Source of the DNA: an uncultured Clostridia bacterium
GTDB taxonomy: Bacteria; Bacillota; Clostridia; TANB77; CAG-508
Direction of reading: 5' to 3'
Assembly (NCBI GenBank): GCA_948976265.1
Contig: CARFUA010000003.1
Location: 1 to 64,000, forward strand
Length of the DNA: 64,000 nt
Within the stretch, counting starts at the first letter, position 1, and every line of letters starts with the position of its first letter. This document shows, piece after piece, positions 53,298 to 64,000 of this stretch. The position numbers and the translations under genes are program-made. The notes beneath the pieces were generated by a model. That model did no database searches, was not told where the DNA came from, and saw only the letters and a program-made list of their open reading frames with translations.

Positions 53298-54425
53298 ATG
53301 TATTATGAAGAGAAAAAGAAAAACAAAGATAAAATGATGATGTATTGTTTTTTGGTGGTAATTATTACTTTGCTGTTGGTATTAATTTTGCGAACGGAAA
53401 CAAGCCAAGTTCCAACGGTTACGGAATACAATGCACAAAAAGTTAATTTTGACGAAAATGTCGAAGAAGAGAAAAACGAAGAAAAAATTGCTTCAAATAC
53501 TACAATAGCTGATTCAGTAAAAGCAATCGTAGGAATTTCTAAGTTGAAACAAAGTGGCAGTTCTATATTTGTCAATCGTGCAGAGGAAAAATTAGGATTG
53601 GGAAGTGGTGTTGTTATCACAGATAATGGGTATATTTTAACTAATCAACATGTAGCGGGAAATAAGTACAGCAGTTGCTATGTTACTTTGGATGACGGAA
53701 ATACGTATGATGGAAATGTTGTATGGTCAGATAGTAACATTGATTTGGCGATTGTAAAAATCAACAAAGGAAATTTAGAATATTTAGAATTAGGTGATTC
53801 AGAAGGAATTTATTTAGCACAAGATGTTTATGCGATTGGAAATCCATTAGGATTGGAATTTCAAAAAACAGTGACAAAGGGAATTATTAGTGCTATGAAC
53901 CGAACGATTAAACTCGAAGAGGAAAATCAAAATGTATATATGGAAGACTTGATTCAAACGGATGCTACCATAAACGAAGGAAACAGCGGAGGCGCTTTAA
54001 TTGACACAAATGGAAAACTAATTGGAATTAATTCTGTAAAAATTAGTAATGCGGAAGGAATTGGATTTGCGGTTCCCATTAACATTGTAAAACCAATTAT
54101 AAATCGACTAGTGAGTGAAGGAAAATTTGAGGAAGCTTGGCTTGGCATTTATGGGTACGATAAAGAAGCGATTCAATATTTAGATTCCAATCTCGAAATT
54201 GAAAATGGCATATATGTAGCACAAATAGTAGAAAATGGACCATTAGCTGGTTTAGATATAAAAGAAGGCGATATTATCACTCAAATTGATGATACCAAAT
54301 TAAGTAAAATGAACGATTTAAAAAAATATATCTACAATAAAAAACCAGAAGATATGATAAAATTGCAAATACAAAGGAATGGGAAAGAATCCACATTGGA
54401 TGTGAAATTAGCAGGAAAAACTTAA
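53298..54425 (+). CDS. HtrA/DegP-like trypsin-fold serine protease with PDZ domain
   Basis: 375 aa with AGAGAAGGAGGCAAAATC upstream. One N-terminal membrane helix (~residues 12-30), so membrane-anchored and facing outside. Catalytic His in LTNQHVAGN, Asp in NIDLAIVKI, Ser in NEGNSGGALI. A C-terminal PDZ follows (GIYVAQIVENGPLAGLDIKE). Envelope protein quality control. A promoter is not obvious in the 150-base gap to the divergent NRPS gene. Confidence 0.92.
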   Translation: MYYEEKKKNKDKMMMYCFLVVIITLLLVLILRTETSQVPTVTEYNAQKVNFDENVEEEKNEEKIASNTTIADSVKAIVGISKLKQSGSSIFVNRAEEKLGLGSGVVITDNGYILTNQHVAGNKYSSCYVTLDDGNTYDGNVVWSDSNIDLAIVKINKGNLEYLELGDSEGIYLAQDVYAIGNPLGLEFQKTVTKGIISAMNRTIKLEEENQNVYMEDLIQTDATINEGNSGGALIDTNGKLIGINSVKISNAEGIGFAVPINIVKPIINRLVSEGKFEEAWLGIYGYDKEAIQYLDSNLEIENGIYVAQIVENGPLAGLDIKEGDIITQIDDTKLSKMNDLKKYIYNKKPEDMIKLQIQRNGKESTLDVKLAGKT

Positions 54426-54437
54426 AAATTGTCAAAC

Positions 54438-54484
54438 AGAGAGCTTTGTGATTGATTTTCAAAATGAATCACGAAGCTCTCTTT
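54438..54484 (+). terminator. Terminator after htrA
   Basis: AGAGAGCTT..GTGATT pairs with AATCAC..AAGCTCTCT, followed by TTCC; a long stem with weak T run. Confidence 0.65.
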
Positions 54485-54616
54485 CCAGTTATCATCCCAA
54501 ATGTTACAAAAATATTACAAAAATATTACAAAGTTGTAAAAATTCCATTGACTTTTTATAAAAAAATGTATAAGATATTAAGGTATAAAATTAAAAGCAT
54601 ATTGAGGAGGAAAATG

Positions 54617-55411
54617 ATGGGAGAAGTTATTGTTATAACATCAGGTAAAGGTGGTGTTGGTAAAACGACAACAACAGCCAATTTAGGTTCTGCCTTAGCA
54701 ATGGCTGGAAAAAAAGTAGTTTTGATAGATACCGATATTGGTCTTAGAAATTTAGATGTTGTTATGGGCCTTGAAAATAGAATTGTTTATGATTTAGTTG
54801 ATGTCATAGAAGAAAAATGTAAATTAAGACAAGCTTTAATAAAAGATAAAAGATTCCAAGAGCTTTTCTTGCTTCCAGCAGCTCAAACAAGAGATAAAAA
54901 TGCAATTAATGAAGAGCAAATGAAAAATTTAACCGATAGTCTAAAACAGGATTTTGATTACATATTAATTGATTGTCCAGCAGGAATTGAACAAGGTTTC
55001 AAAAATGCTATTGCTGGCGCAGACCGAGCATTAGTAGTTACAACTGCAGAAATTTCGGCCATCCGAGATGCTGACCGAATTATTGGATTATTAGAATCTT
55101 CGGAGATAAAAAATCCAGAATTAATTGTCAACAGACTACGTACCTCTATGGTAAAAAAAGGGGAAATGATGGATGTGGATGATATTGTAGATTTGTTATC
55201 CATTGATTTAATTGGCGTTGTGCCAGATGATGAAAATATTATTACACAGACGAATAAAGGAGAACCTGTTGTATCCAACAAAAGAGCACCATCTGGTAAG
55301 GCATACATAGAGATATCAAGAAGATTATTGGGAGAAAATATAGAAGTAACAATTCCCGGAACAGAAAAAGGTTTTATGGCAAAAATTAAGCGCTTGTTTG
55401 GCAGAGCATAA
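54617..55411 (+). CDS. minD: Septum site-determining ATPase MinD
   Basis: 264 aa starting MGEVIVITSGKGGVGKTTTT, with AGGAGG six bases upstream (ATG 54614 is a possible alternative). Deviant Walker A GKGGVGKTT, DTDIGLRNLDVVMGLENRI, IDCPAGIEQGF (Walker B), and a C-terminal amphipathic membrane helix (GFMAKIKRLFGRA). Works with MinE to place the division site. Confidence 0.97.
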   Translation: MGEVIVITSGKGGVGKTTTTANLGSALAMAGKKVVLIDTDIGLRNLDVVMGLENRIVYDLVDVIEEKCKLRQALIKDKRFQELFLLPAAQTRDKNAINEEQMKNLTDSLKQDFDYILIDCPAGIEQGFKNAIAGADRALVVTTAEISAIRDADRIIGLLESSEIKNPELIVNRLRTSMVKKGEMMDVDDIVDLLSIDLIGVVPDDENIITQTNKGEPVVSNKRAPSGKAYIEISRRLLGENIEVTIPGTEKGFMAKIKRLFGRA

Positions 55412-55428
55412 AAAATGGGAGGAAAAAA

Positions 55429-56049
55429 ATGTTTGAAGGTATAGGAAACTTTTTTAAGAAAATAATCAAACCGGAAGATAATAAAGAAATTGGCTCAAAA
55501 GATAGTGCAAAAGAACGACTACATCTTGTATTAATGCAAGATAGAGCAAATGTTTCAGCTGATTTTTTGGAATTAATGAAACAAGAAATTATTGATGTTA
55601 TTAAGAAATATATTGTAGTTGATGAAGGTTCCATTGACGTAAGATTAACAAATCAACCAAATGAAGATGGAACCAATGGAGCACCAGCATTGTATGCTAA
55701 TATACCAATTTTAAATATAAAAAATGAAATCAAAGCGGATAAAATAAAAGAATTTGATGGGGTAAATTTCTCCAAAAAATTAGAAGAAGTAAAAAAAGAA
55801 GAACAAAAACGTGAAAAAGTTGAAGAAACAATGACTGAATTAATTGATGGAACGGATTCTACAAAAGAAGAGAAAACCAAAACTGAAAAGAAGAAACCAT
55901 CAACAACTCCAAAAAAGACAAATAAAAAAGAGATAAAAGAAGAAAGTGAAACGGAATCCGAAAAAGAGGAAGACGATGATGATGTAACATTTGATGATTT
56001 ATTAAAAGCAGCAGAAGAAGAAGATAATAAAAAAATAAGCGAGGGGTAA
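55429..56049 (+). CDS. minE: MinE-like division-site factor with long C-terminal extension
   Basis: 206 aa, more than twice the usual ~90. Residues 1-105 are MinE: N-terminal amphipathic helix (MFEGIGNFFKKII), AKERLHLVLMQDRANVSADF, IIDVIKKYIVVDEGSIDVRL and ALYANIPILNIK. The remaining ~100 residues are low-complexity Lys/Glu/Ser/Thr and end in an acidic patch (EEDDDDVTFDDLLKAAEEE). It lies 17 bases after minD and 8 before rodA, so one operon. The tail is not part of known MinE function. Confidence 0.88.
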   Translation: MFEGIGNFFKKIIKPEDNKEIGSKDSAKERLHLVLMQDRANVSADFLELMKQEIIDVIKKYIVVDEGSIDVRLTNQPNEDGTNGAPALYANIPILNIKNEIKADKIKEFDGVNFSKKLEEVKKEEQKREKVEETMTELIDGTDSTKEEKTKTEKKKPSTTPKKTNKKEIKEESETESEKEEDDDDVTFDDLLKAAEEEDNKKISEG

Positions 56050-56057
56050 AATTTTAA

Positions 56058-57161
56058 GTGAAAAAAAAATTACTGAAGAATACGGAATGGACTGTTTTAA
56101 TCGTTAGTTTATTATTATTAGGGATAGGATTAATTGCGCTATTTTCAGCGACACAAGGGACGGAATATGTAGAATTTAAAAAACAAATCCAATGGTTTTT
56201 GATAAGTATTCCTTTTTTGATTTTAGCATATTTTATTGACTACAACTTGATTGCAAGGTTTTCTACTGTGATTTATATTGTATCGATCGGGTTGCTGGTT
56301 GGTGTTTTATTTACAGAACCAATTAATGGCGCAAGAAGTTGGTATCAGTTTGGTAAAACCACATTACAGCCATCGGAATTATCAAAAATTGTGGTGATAT
56401 TATTTATTTCGTTTTTAATCAATAAATTACAAATCAGAGGCAGAAAAGAAATTAATAAAATATGGAAGCTAATCATAGCTTTGCTATTTATGGCAATTCC
56501 AATTGGACTGATTATTATTCAGCCAGATTATGGAACTGCAATGGCGTATGTGATAGCGATGTTGTTTATTTTGTTTGTTTCTGGGATTGACAAAAAATAT
56601 ATTATAACAGCTTGTTTGGTAGTAGCTATTTTAGTGCCAGTGGTGTATAAAAATTTACCAACGCATGCACTAGAGAGAATTGAAGTGTTTTTAAATCCAG
56701 AATCGGACCCAAGAGGAAAAGGTTATAACATTATTCAATCTAAATTGGCGATTGGAGCAGGGCAATTGGTAGGAATGGGACTGCTACAGGGAAATCAAAC
56801 GCAACTAGGATTTTTACATCCGAAAACAACAGATTTTATTTTCTCTGTAATAGGTGAAGAATTAGGTTTTATTGCAACAGCTGCTATTTTAGTTTTATAT
56901 GTAGTGTTAATTACAAAAATTATTTATATAGCCAAAACGGCTAAAGATAACATAGGTTCGTATATTGCTATTGGAATTGGTGGGATTTTCTTTTTTCATA
57001 TGTTGGAAAATATAGGTATGACGATTGGATTATTGCCAATTACAGGAGTACCATTACCATTTGTGAGTTATGGAGGAAGTTCGTTGGTTACGAATTTTAT
57101 TTGTATTGGATTATTGTTAAATATTAGTGCAAGAAGGCAGAAATCGTATTTGGAAAGTTAG
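56058..57161 (+). CDS. rodA: RodA-type SEDS peptidoglycan glycosyltransferase
   Basis: 367 aa from GTG 56058. About ten membrane helices. SEDS signatures: NGARSWYQFGKTTLQPSELS, IIIQPDYGTAMAYV, DPRGKGYNIIQSKLAIGAGQ, TDFIFSVIGEELGF, and LPITGVPLPFVSYGGSSLVT. The MinD-MinE-RodA order and the GNQTQLGFLHPKTTDFIF segment favour RodA (elongation) over FtsW. It polymerises lipid II. Confidence 0.92.
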   Translation: MKKKLLKNTEWTVLIVSLLLLGIGLIALFSATQGTEYVEFKKQIQWFLISIPFLILAYFIDYNLIARFSTVIYIVSIGLLVGVLFTEPINGARSWYQFGKTTLQPSELSKIVVILFISFLINKLQIRGRKEINKIWKLIIALLFMAIPIGLIIIQPDYGTAMAYVIAMLFILFVSGIDKKYIITACLVVAILVPVVYKNLPTHALERIEVFLNPESDPRGKGYNIIQSKLAIGAGQLVGMGLLQGNQTQLGFLHPKTTDFIFSVIGEELGFIATAAILVLYVVLITKIIYIAKTAKDNIGSYIAIGIGGIFFFHMLENIGMTIGLLPITGVPLPFVSYGGSSLVTNFICIGLLLNISARRQKSYLES

Positions 57162-57190
57162 ATTAAAATTGTTAAAAAAATAATATAGAA

Positions 57191-57218
57191 AAAAGAGTAA
57201 ATTTATATTTACTCTTTT
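57191..57218 (+). terminator. Terminator after rodA
   Basis: AAAAGAGTAAAT pairs with ATTTACTCTTTT around a 4-base loop, then TTAAT. Confidence 0.8.
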
Positions 57219-57289
57219 TAATATTTGACTTTTTATGTAAATGTGATATAATAAATATAAATAATATGGCGAGCTCTAGCCAATAATCA

Positions 57290-57324
57290 TTGAGCAATTA
57301 AGGATATTTTTCTTAATTAAGGAG
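57290..57324 (+). promoter_or_regulatory. Hairpin leader before the metalloprotease-like gene
   Basis: AATTAAG and CTTAATT form a 7-bp hairpin just before the ribosome binding site AAGGAGGATAT. It could affect translation initiation. It is also a plausible boundary of an inserted gene. Confidence 0.35.
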
Positions 57325-57329
57325 GATAT

Positions 57330-58256
<927 letters not shown>

Positions 58257-58267
58257 CGTAAAAAAAG

Positions 58268-58298
58268 AGGTGTAATGTAAAAGTTACACCTTATTTTT
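58268..58298 (+). terminator. Terminator after the metalloprotease-like gene
   Basis: AGGTGTAA pairs with TTACACCT, followed by TATTTTTTA. Confidence 0.75.
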
Positions 58299-58367
58299 TA
58301 TTAAAATTTTTATAATACTTGAAATTTATTCAAAAATATGCTATAAATAAGAAAAAGGAAATTAAAA

Positions 58368-59357
58368 ATGGGCATAAAAAAATTAAAAATAGGAAATATA
58401 GAATTAGAAAATAATTTAATATTAGCACCAATGGCAGGCGTGACGGACCTGCCTTTTCGTATGATAACAAAAAAATATGGAAATCCTGGTTTGGTTTGCA
58501 ATGAGATGGTGAGTAGTAAAGCGATTCTATTTCAGGACGAAAAAACGCTGAAAATGTTGCATTGCGAGAAGGAAAAAAGACCAATTTCTATGCAGATTTT
58601 TGGAAGTGATCCAGAAGTTATGGGAAAAGCGGCAAAAATTGTATCTGAAATAGCAGATATTGTGGATATTAATATGGGATGTCCTGCTCCAAAAGTTGTT
58701 AAAAATGGTGATGGAAGTCGAATTTTGCTGGATTTGAACTTAGCAAAGGAAATTATTTGTGCAGTTGTAAAAAATGCGACAAAACCAGTTACATTAAAAA
58801 TTAGGAAAGGTTGGGATAAAGAGCACATTGTAGCAAAGGATTTGGCAAAAATTGCAGAAGAATGTGGTATTAGTGCAATTGCGGTTCATGGAAGAACAAG
58901 GGATGAGTTTTATTCTGGCAAAGCAGATTGGAAAATTATTCAACAAGTGAAGGATTCTGTACGAATTCCAGTCATTGGAAATGGCGATATTCAAAGGGAA
59001 GAAGATGCTAAAAAGATGTTTGAGGAAACTGGTTGTGATGGAATCATGATTGGAAGAGGAACACTAGGAAATCCGTGGATTTTTGCACGAATTTATCATT
59101 ACCTAGAAAAAGGCGAAAAGTTGCCAGATTTAACAGTAAAAGAAAAGTTTAGAGTTATTCAAGAGCATTTTCAATTGTTACTTGAAGAAAAGGGCGAATA
59201 TACTGCAACACGTGAAATTAGAAAACATGTTGCTTGGTATATAAAAGGTATGAAAAATGCTACGGTTATGAGAGAGGCAATAAATAAAGTTGAGAGCAAA
59301 GAGGCGTTTGAACAGATTCTGTGTGAATATTTTGGATATGAATCGAATATAGTTTAG
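58368..59357 (+). CDS. dusB: tRNA-dihydrouridine synthase (DusB type)
   Basis: 329 aa with AAAAAGGAAATTAAAA upstream. FMN-dependent TIM barrel: ILAPMAGVTDLPFRMITKKY, VDINMGCPAPKVVKNGDGSR with the catalytic Cys, VHGRTRDEFYSGKADWKII, IPVIGNGDIQ, and GIMIGRGTLGNPWIF. It reduces uridine in tRNA. Full length, no in-frame CGG. Confidence 0.95.
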   Translation: MGIKKLKIGNIELENNLILAPMAGVTDLPFRMITKKYGNPGLVCNEMVSSKAILFQDEKTLKMLHCEKEKRPISMQIFGSDPEVMGKAAKIVSEIADIVDINMGCPAPKVVKNGDGSRILLDLNLAKEIICAVVKNATKPVTLKIRKGWDKEHIVAKDLAKIAEECGISAIAVHGRTRDEFYSGKADWKIIQQVKDSVRIPVIGNGDIQREEDAKKMFEETGCDGIMIGRGTLGNPWIFARIYHYLEKGEKLPDLTVKEKFRVIQEHFQLLLEEKGEYTATREIRKHVAWYIKGMKNATVMREAINKVESKEAFEQILCEYFGYESNIV

Positions 59358-59362
59358 AAAAA

Positions 59363-59388
59363 GATAGGCTTTAACCTATTTTTTTTTA
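59363..59388 (+). terminator. Terminator after dusB
   Basis: ATAGG and CCTAT with a short loop, followed by nine T. Confidence 0.7.
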
Positions 59389-59417
59389 TGAAAATAAAAA
59401 GGAGGAAAATAAAAAAG

Positions 59418-60041
59418 GTGATTAAAGCAATAAAACTGAAAAAAATTGTGATTTTTGTAATCCTATTTTTAATAATTTTTGCTATTTTCTATTATAAAAA
59501 TTTTTTATTTGGCAATAATATAAGTAAGAATAGAAGTGCAAATCAAATAGAAGATATTTTAAATAGTTTAGAAAATTATTATGCAGAGGCAGATGTAACA
59601 GTAAGCAGTAATAAAACGCAGAACAGATATGAGGTGAAACAAGAAGTAAAAGGAAAATACTGCATGCAAGAAGTGATAAGTGGAGCGTCCATTGAAGGAG
59701 TAAAAATTGAAATAAATGAGAATCAGCTAAAGGTTTCAAACACAAAATTAAATTTGGAGAAAGTATATGAAGATTATGAAAATTTGCTAGACAATGCGAT
59801 GTTTTTGAATAGTTTTATAGCAAATTATAGAGACGAAAACAATGAAGTAAGAAGCGAAGAAAAAGAAAATGAAATTATTTTAGAAGTAAAATTGAAAAAT
59901 CATCAAAATACATATATTAAATACAAGAAATTATCAGTAGACAAAAGCACATTAATGCCAACCAAATTAGAGGTACAAGATGATACCAAAAAGGAGACAA
60001 TCTGCATATTATATAATAATATAGAATTAAAAAAACTGTAA
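59418..60041 (+). CDS. LolA-like/GerS-like secreted or membrane-anchored protein, about 207 aa
   Basis: GTG 59418 is chosen because AGGAGG lies just upstream; the in-frame ATG 59388 precedes that site. One N-terminal membrane helix ([17 protein letters not shown]), then a beta-rich domain with a pattern like LolA/outer-membrane-lipoprotein-like folds found in Clostridia GerS-type germination proteins: [46 protein letters not shown]. Function uncertain. Confidence 0.6.
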   Translation: MIKAIKLKKIVIFVILFLIIFAIFYYKNFLFGNNISKNRSANQIEDILNSLENYYAEADVTVSSNKTQNRYEVKQEVKGKYCMQEVISGASIEGVKIEINENQLKVSNTKLNLEKVYEDYENLLDNAMFLNSFIANYRDENNEVRSEEKENEIILEVKLKNHQNTYIKYKKLSVDKSTLMPTKLEVQDDTKKETICILYNNIELKKL

Positions 60042-60103
60042 AACAAATTAAAAAATGTAGTTTAAATTCTATTCTATACGTAAATTTAATAGGAGTGAAG
60101 ATT

Positions 60104-60454
60104 ATGGTAATTAAAAGAGGAGATATGTTTTATGCTGATTTAAGTCCAGTTGTAGGTTCAGAGCAAGGAGGCGTTAGACCAGTTTTAATTATACAAAATG
60201 ATACAGGAAACAAATATAGTCCAACAGTTATTGCCGCAGCGATAACTTCGCAAACAGGAAAAACAAAGCTACCGACCCATATTAAAATTGCTTCTGAGGA
60301 AAATGGTTTGAAGGCAGATTCTGTTGTATTAGCAGAGCAAATTCGCACCATTGATAAAAGTAGACTAAAAGAAAAGATAGGACATATTCATGATAATAAA
60401 TTAATGAATAAAGTGAATAATGCAATTGGCATAAGTTTTGGATTGGAAGAATAG
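60104..60454 (+). CDS. mazF: MazF/PemK-family endoribonuclease toxin
   Basis: 116 aa from ATG 60104 after AATAGGAGTGAAGATT. Strong match to Gram-positive MazF (NdoA): [51 protein letters not shown], and [18 protein letters not shown]. It cleaves mRNA at short motifs. No MazE-like antitoxin gene is seen directly upstream; the neighbour is the LolA-like gene. The antitoxin may be elsewhere. Confidence 0.92.
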   Translation: MVIKRGDMFYADLSPVVGSEQGGVRPVLIIQNDTGNKYSPTVIAAAITSQTGKTKLPTHIKIASEENGLKADSVVLAEQIRTIDKSRLKEKIGHIHDNKLMNKVNNAIGISFGLEE

Positions 60455-60480
60455 AAAGATTTGGCGAAGACCAAATTTTA

Positions 60481-60514
60481 GAGTATTGACAAATTGTCAA
60501 TACTCTTTTCTTTT
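60481..60514 (+). terminator. Terminator after mazF
   Basis: GAGTATTGACA and TGTCAATACTC form an 11-bp perfect stem around AAT, followed by TTTTCTTTTTT. Confidence 0.85.
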
Positions 60515-60659
60515 TTGGAGAGAAAGCACGAAAGTTGGTAGATTCGGTAAAAAAATAAAGATTTGTGGTATCTTGTTCCAAATTATGTACACTTTTTGAC
60601 AAATTGAGAAGGATTTAAAAAAATTTCGTCGAATAATATAAAAGAGAGGTTTTTAGCAG

Positions 60660-62441
60660 ATGCAATATAATGATGATTTGAAACAGGAGATAAGAAACGC
60701 AAATGATATCGTAGATGTTATATCACAATATGTTATATTGAAAAGAAGTGGGAAGAATTTTATGGGGTTATGTCCCTTTCATAAGGAAAAGTCACCTTCT
60801 TTTTCTGTTTCACCAGACCGACAGTATTATCATTGCTTTGGCTGTGGAAAAGGTGGAGATGTGTATAATTTCATCATGGAAATGGAGCGATTGTCTTTTC
60901 GAGAAGCATTGGAATTCTTAGCAGAAAGAGGACACGTCAAACTACCAGAAGTAGGGGATGAAGAATTCAATAAAAGACAATATCTCATAGATAGAATGAA
61001 TAAAATAAACCTCGAAGCAACAATGTTTTATCACGAAAGGCTGTATGAGCCAATTGCTAAAATTGCACAAGATTACGTAAAACAAAGAAAATTGGATAAT
61101 AATACATTAAAAGCGTTTAAAATTGGATATTCTGGAGAACATAATGAATTATATGCCTTTTTAAAAAATAAAGGTTTCCAAGAACATGAGATTTTAGCAA
61201 CAGGATTGGTCAATAAAAATGATAGAGGGGAATTTATCGATCGATTTCGAAAACGTTTGATGTTTCCCATTATATCTGTATCGGGCAGACCAGTAGCTTT
61301 TGGTGGTAGAAGATTAGAGGAGAATGACAAAATTGCAAAGTACATAAATTCTAATGAGAATTTAGTCTACTCCAAAAAAAAGCATTTATTTGCTTTAAAT
61401 CTTGCCAAACAATCTGAAGAAAAGAAGATTATTCTTGTAGAAGGTTATATGGATGCTATCTCTTTGTATCAACGTGGGATTCATAATGTAGTTGCTTCAC
61501 TTGGTACAGCGTTAACCGAAGAGCAAGCGCGTTTGCTAAGGAAACATAGTGAACAAGTTATATTTTCTTATGATTCAGATGGAGCAGGACAAAATGCCAT
61601 CAAAAGAGGAATTGAAGTTTTAGAAAAGCAAAATTGTGATGCTAGGGTTCTACAAATGGAAGGTGCCAAAGATCCAGATGAATTTATTATTAAATATGGA
61701 AGCGGAAGATTTAAATTATTAGTCGATAATGCCATATCGCTTGTAGAATTTAAAATAAAAATGTTAAAAGATGGATATAATTTAGATAATGTGAAAGATA
61801 AAATCGCTTTTTTAAAGAAAATAACAGAAGTTTTATCAAGTGTGGAAAACAAAATTGAAAGAGAGATTTATATTGATAAAATAGCAGAACAATATGATAT
61901 ATCAAAACAAGCGATTTATGCAGAAGTCAACAAAGCATTGTATCAAAGTAAACCAGAAAAAATATTGGTGCGTCCAACGGCTCAAATTCAAAATTCAGAG
62001 ACAACAGAAGCAAGTGATGTGGTAAAGAAGAGAGAAAATATGGTATTATATTTGCTCATTAATTATCCACAAGAAACAAAAGAAATCATAAAATCAAACA
62101 TTGATATAACAGATTTCAAGCTTGCAGAAAATAAAATGATATTTGAAAAAATAATAGCATCACCAGAAACAGATAGCGAGAAAATAACGCAACTGATTGC
62201 CAACATTGAAGATGAAAAAATACAAACACACATCAGCGAAATCATGGTGGTAGATTATGAGATAACATCAATTCAAAAGTGTATAGAGGATGTCATTTTA
62301 ATTTATAATAAAGAGAGACTACAAAATAGAAAATTACAAATCATAAAAGAATTGGAGAATCCTGAGTTAACCAAAGAAGAAATGGCAGATTTAGAAATGG
62401 AATTAAATGACATTATAGTAAAAATGGCTAAAATAAAATAA
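60660..62441 (+). CDS. dnaG: DNA primase
   Basis: 593 aa. N-terminal zinc-binding domain [21 protein letters not shown] (CHC2 type), basic primase domain ([20 protein letters not shown]), TOPRIM ([29 protein letters not shown]), and a C-terminal DnaB-interacting domain. Makes RNA primers for replication. Followed after 13 bases by rpoD, the conserved macromolecular synthesis pair. Confidence 0.97.
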   Translation: MQYNDDLKQEIRNANDIVDVISQYVILKRSGKNFMGLCPFHKEKSPSFSVSPDRQYYHCFGCGKGGDVYNFIMEMERLSFREALEFLAERGHVKLPEVGDEEFNKRQYLIDRMNKINLEATMFYHERLYEPIAKIAQDYVKQRKLDNNTLKAFKIGYSGEHNELYAFLKNKGFQEHEILATGLVNKNDRGEFIDRFRKRLMFPIISVSGRPVAFGGRRLEENDKIAKYINSNENLVYSKKKHLFALNLAKQSEEKKIILVEGYMDAISLYQRGIHNVVASLGTALTEEQARLLRKHSEQVIFSYDSDGAGQNAIKRGIEVLEKQNCDARVLQMEGAKDPDEFIIKYGSGRFKLLVDNAISLVEFKIKMLKDGYNLDNVKDKIAFLKKITEVLSSVENKIEREIYIDKIAEQYDISKQAIYAEVNKALYQSKPEKILVRPTAQIQNSETTEASDVVKKRENMVLYLLINYPQETKEIIKSNIDITDFKLAENKMIFEKIIASPETDSEKITQLIANIEDEKIQTHISEIMVVDYEITSIQKCIEDVILIYNKERLQNRKLQIIKELENPELTKEEMADLEMELNDIIVKMAKIK

Positions 62442-62454
62442 AAGGGGGATAATC

Positions 62455-63882
62455 ATGAAAAAATCTGATAAGGATGAAATAAAAAAAGAAGAAAAAAAGA
62501 AAACAGTTCCGAAAGCAAAAAAACAGAAAAATACTATAAAAAAAGAAACATCTAAAACAGATAAAAAACAAGAAACTCCAAAGAAGATAAATCAGAAAAA
62601 ACAAACAAGTAAAAAAGTTTCAGAAGCGAAGGTGACTGAAAAAAAGAAAACAACCCAAATGGAGCAAGAAGAAAAAATAATAAAACAGGTAAAACCAAAA
62701 AAGAATGAAAAAATGAGTAAAGAAACGAAACTAATAGAAGAATCCCCAAAGGAAACTACTCAAACAGAAAATAAACATGAAGCCGTTAAAGAAGAAGTAA
62801 AAAGCAAAGATAAAGAGAAAATATTAAATATTGTAAATAAAGCTAAAGAAAAAGGAAATATCACATATGGAGAATTGGCAGCTGAATTAGGTGAAGTAAA
62901 TCCAGAAGAATTGGACCGAGTATTTGATACATTTGAAGAATTAGGTGTCAGTATTGCCAAAGATGATGATTTACTAGAACCAGATGAAGATGATTTAAAA
63001 GATGTTGAAGAAGTTCGATTAGAAGATGTTGACTTAAATAATATTGAAGGCGTTAATGTAGATGACCCAGTTAGAATGTATTTAAGAGAAATTGGGAAAA
63101 TTCGTTTACTTTCTTTTGAAGATGAACTAGAACTTGCTAAAAAAGTCCTAGAAGATGATGAAGAAGCAAAACAAAAATTGGCAGAATCTAATTTGAGATT
63201 AGTTGTAAGTATTGCTAAGAAATATGTAGGAAGAGGAATGTTATTTTTGGATTTAATTCAAGAAGGAAACATGGGATTGATTAAAGCTGTTGAAAAGTTT
63301 GATTATACAAAAGGTTACAAATTCAGTACTTATGCAACATGGTGGATAAGACAAGCTATCACAAGAGCTATTGCGGACCAAGCAAGAACTATCCGAATTC
63401 CAGTTCACATGGTAGAAACAATCAATAAATTGATTCGAACATCAAGACATTTGCTTCAATTATTAGGAAGAGAGCCAACTCCAGAAGAAATTGCGAAAGA
63501 AATGGATATTTCAGTTGAAAAAGTAATGGAAATTCAAAAAATAGCGCAAGATCCAGTTTCACTTGAAACACCAATTGGTGAAGAAGATGACAGTCATCTA
63601 GGAGATTTTATAGAAGATGATGATTCACCAGCGCCACATGATGCTGCAGCTTATACACTATTAAAAGAACAATTAGAGGAAGTCATGAGTACGCTTACGC
63701 CTCGTGAGGCAAAAGTTTTGAAATTACGTTTTGGTTTAGAAGATGGAAAAGCCAGAACATTAGAAGAAGTGGGAAGGCAATTTGAAGTAACACGTGAGCG
63801 AATCCGTCAAATTGAAGCAAAAGCTTTGCGAAAATTACGACATCCAAGTAGAAGTAAACGATTGAAAGATTATATGAATTAA
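62455..63882 (+). CDS. rpoD: Primary sigma factor RpoD (sigma-A)
   Basis: 475 aa with AAAGGGGGATAATC upstream. The first ~120 residues are an unusual Lys/Glu/Thr-rich extension. Then region 1.1-like ([20 protein letters not shown]), region 1.2 ([18 protein letters not shown]), region 2 ([40 protein letters not shown]), region 3, and region 4 ([40 protein letters not shown]). The TTGACA/TATAAT-like promoters seen in this window fit it. Confidence 0.97.
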   Translation: MKKSDKDEIKKEEKKKTVPKAKKQKNTIKKETSKTDKKQETPKKINQKKQTSKKVSEAKVTEKKKTTQMEQEEKIIKQVKPKKNEKMSKETKLIEESPKETTQTENKHEAVKEEVKSKDKEKILNIVNKAKEKGNITYGELAAELGEVNPEELDRVFDTFEELGVSIAKDDDLLEPDEDDLKDVEEVRLEDVDLNNIEGVNVDDPVRMYLREIGKIRLLSFEDELELAKKVLEDDEEAKQKLAESNLRLVVSIAKKYVGRGMLFLDLIQEGNMGLIKAVEKFDYTKGYKFSTYATWWIRQAITRAIADQARTIRIPVHMVETINKLIRTSRHLLQLLGREPTPEEIAKEMDISVEKVMEIQKIAQDPVSLETPIGEEDDSHLGDFIEDDDSPAPHDAAAYTLLKEQLEEVMSTLTPREAKVLKLRFGLEDGKARTLEEVGRQFEVTRERIRQIEAKALRKLRHPSRSKRLKDYMN

Positions 63883-63886
63883 TTTT

Positions 63887-63913
63887 AGAGACTCGCTAAG
63901 TGCGAGTCTTTTG
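63887..63913 (+). terminator. Terminator after rpoD
   Basis: GACTCGC pairs with GCGAGTC around a 5-base loop, followed by TTTTG. The remaining ~90 bases to the window end show no gene. Confidence 0.75.
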
Positions 63914-64000
63914 TATAGTTTTGTTAAATTTTTATGAGTTAATCTAGAATCTTGAAAGTGCTTAAAAAACTAGTGAGAGCATGAAAAACGAAGTTTGTCA

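Overview
The window is AT-rich DNA from a Gram-positive, Clostridia-like bacterium, probably an uncultured gut lineage. Evidence for this: AT-rich codon use, strong AGGAGG ribosome binding sites with frequent TTG/GTG starts, an LPKTG sortase signal, a cohesin/dockerin pair, MinD-MinE-RodA, and the dnaG-rpoD pair. No rRNA, complete tRNA or CRISPR array was seen.

Positions 1 to about 25,604 are the right part of a siphovirus-type prophage, all on the + strand. Small early/accessory genes come first, then an RtcB RNA ligase, an ArpU-like late regulator, and a promoter-plus-terminator leader. These are followed by HNH, terminase, portal, ClpP-type protease, HK97-type capsid, head-tail connectors, tail tube, tape measure, distal tail, tail endopeptidase/S74 fibre, baseplate and receptor-binding proteins, holin and amidase. 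An accessory cassette with HicAB sits between the tape measure and distal tail genes. The prophage ends at a 42-base copy of a tRNA 3' end (att site, tRNA-Lys-like); the integrase end lies outside the window.

Positions 25.6-64 kb are host chromosome: asnS, a FabG-like reductase, a CBM-like protein, a LexA/S24-like regulator, a dockerin-LRR protein beside an LPXTG cohesin protein, and hydrolase-MurF-Ddl cell-wall genes. Next are an ABC-F protein and Tex. A minus-strand unit encodes a C-A-T-C-A-T-R peptide synthetase with a histidine kinase and an HD-GYP response regulator. It is followed by HtrA, minD-minE-rodA, a metalloprotease-like lipoprotein, a Dus enzyme, a LolA-like protein, MazF, dnaG and rpoD.

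The outstanding signal is translational. Five genes are broken by one base: hicA, the tail endopeptidase, fabG-like, the S24 regulator and the synthetase. At all five breaks there is an in-frame CGG codon, and skipping its C (a +1 shift to the Gly codon GGN) restores the full family-length protein. My hand scan of about 18,000-19,000 codons found in-frame CGG otherwise only twice, both in one foreign-looking gene (57330-58256). Out-of-frame CGG is common (well over 100 cases). This suggests that CGG is unassigned in this lineage and acts as a +1 frameshift signal for both host and prophage.
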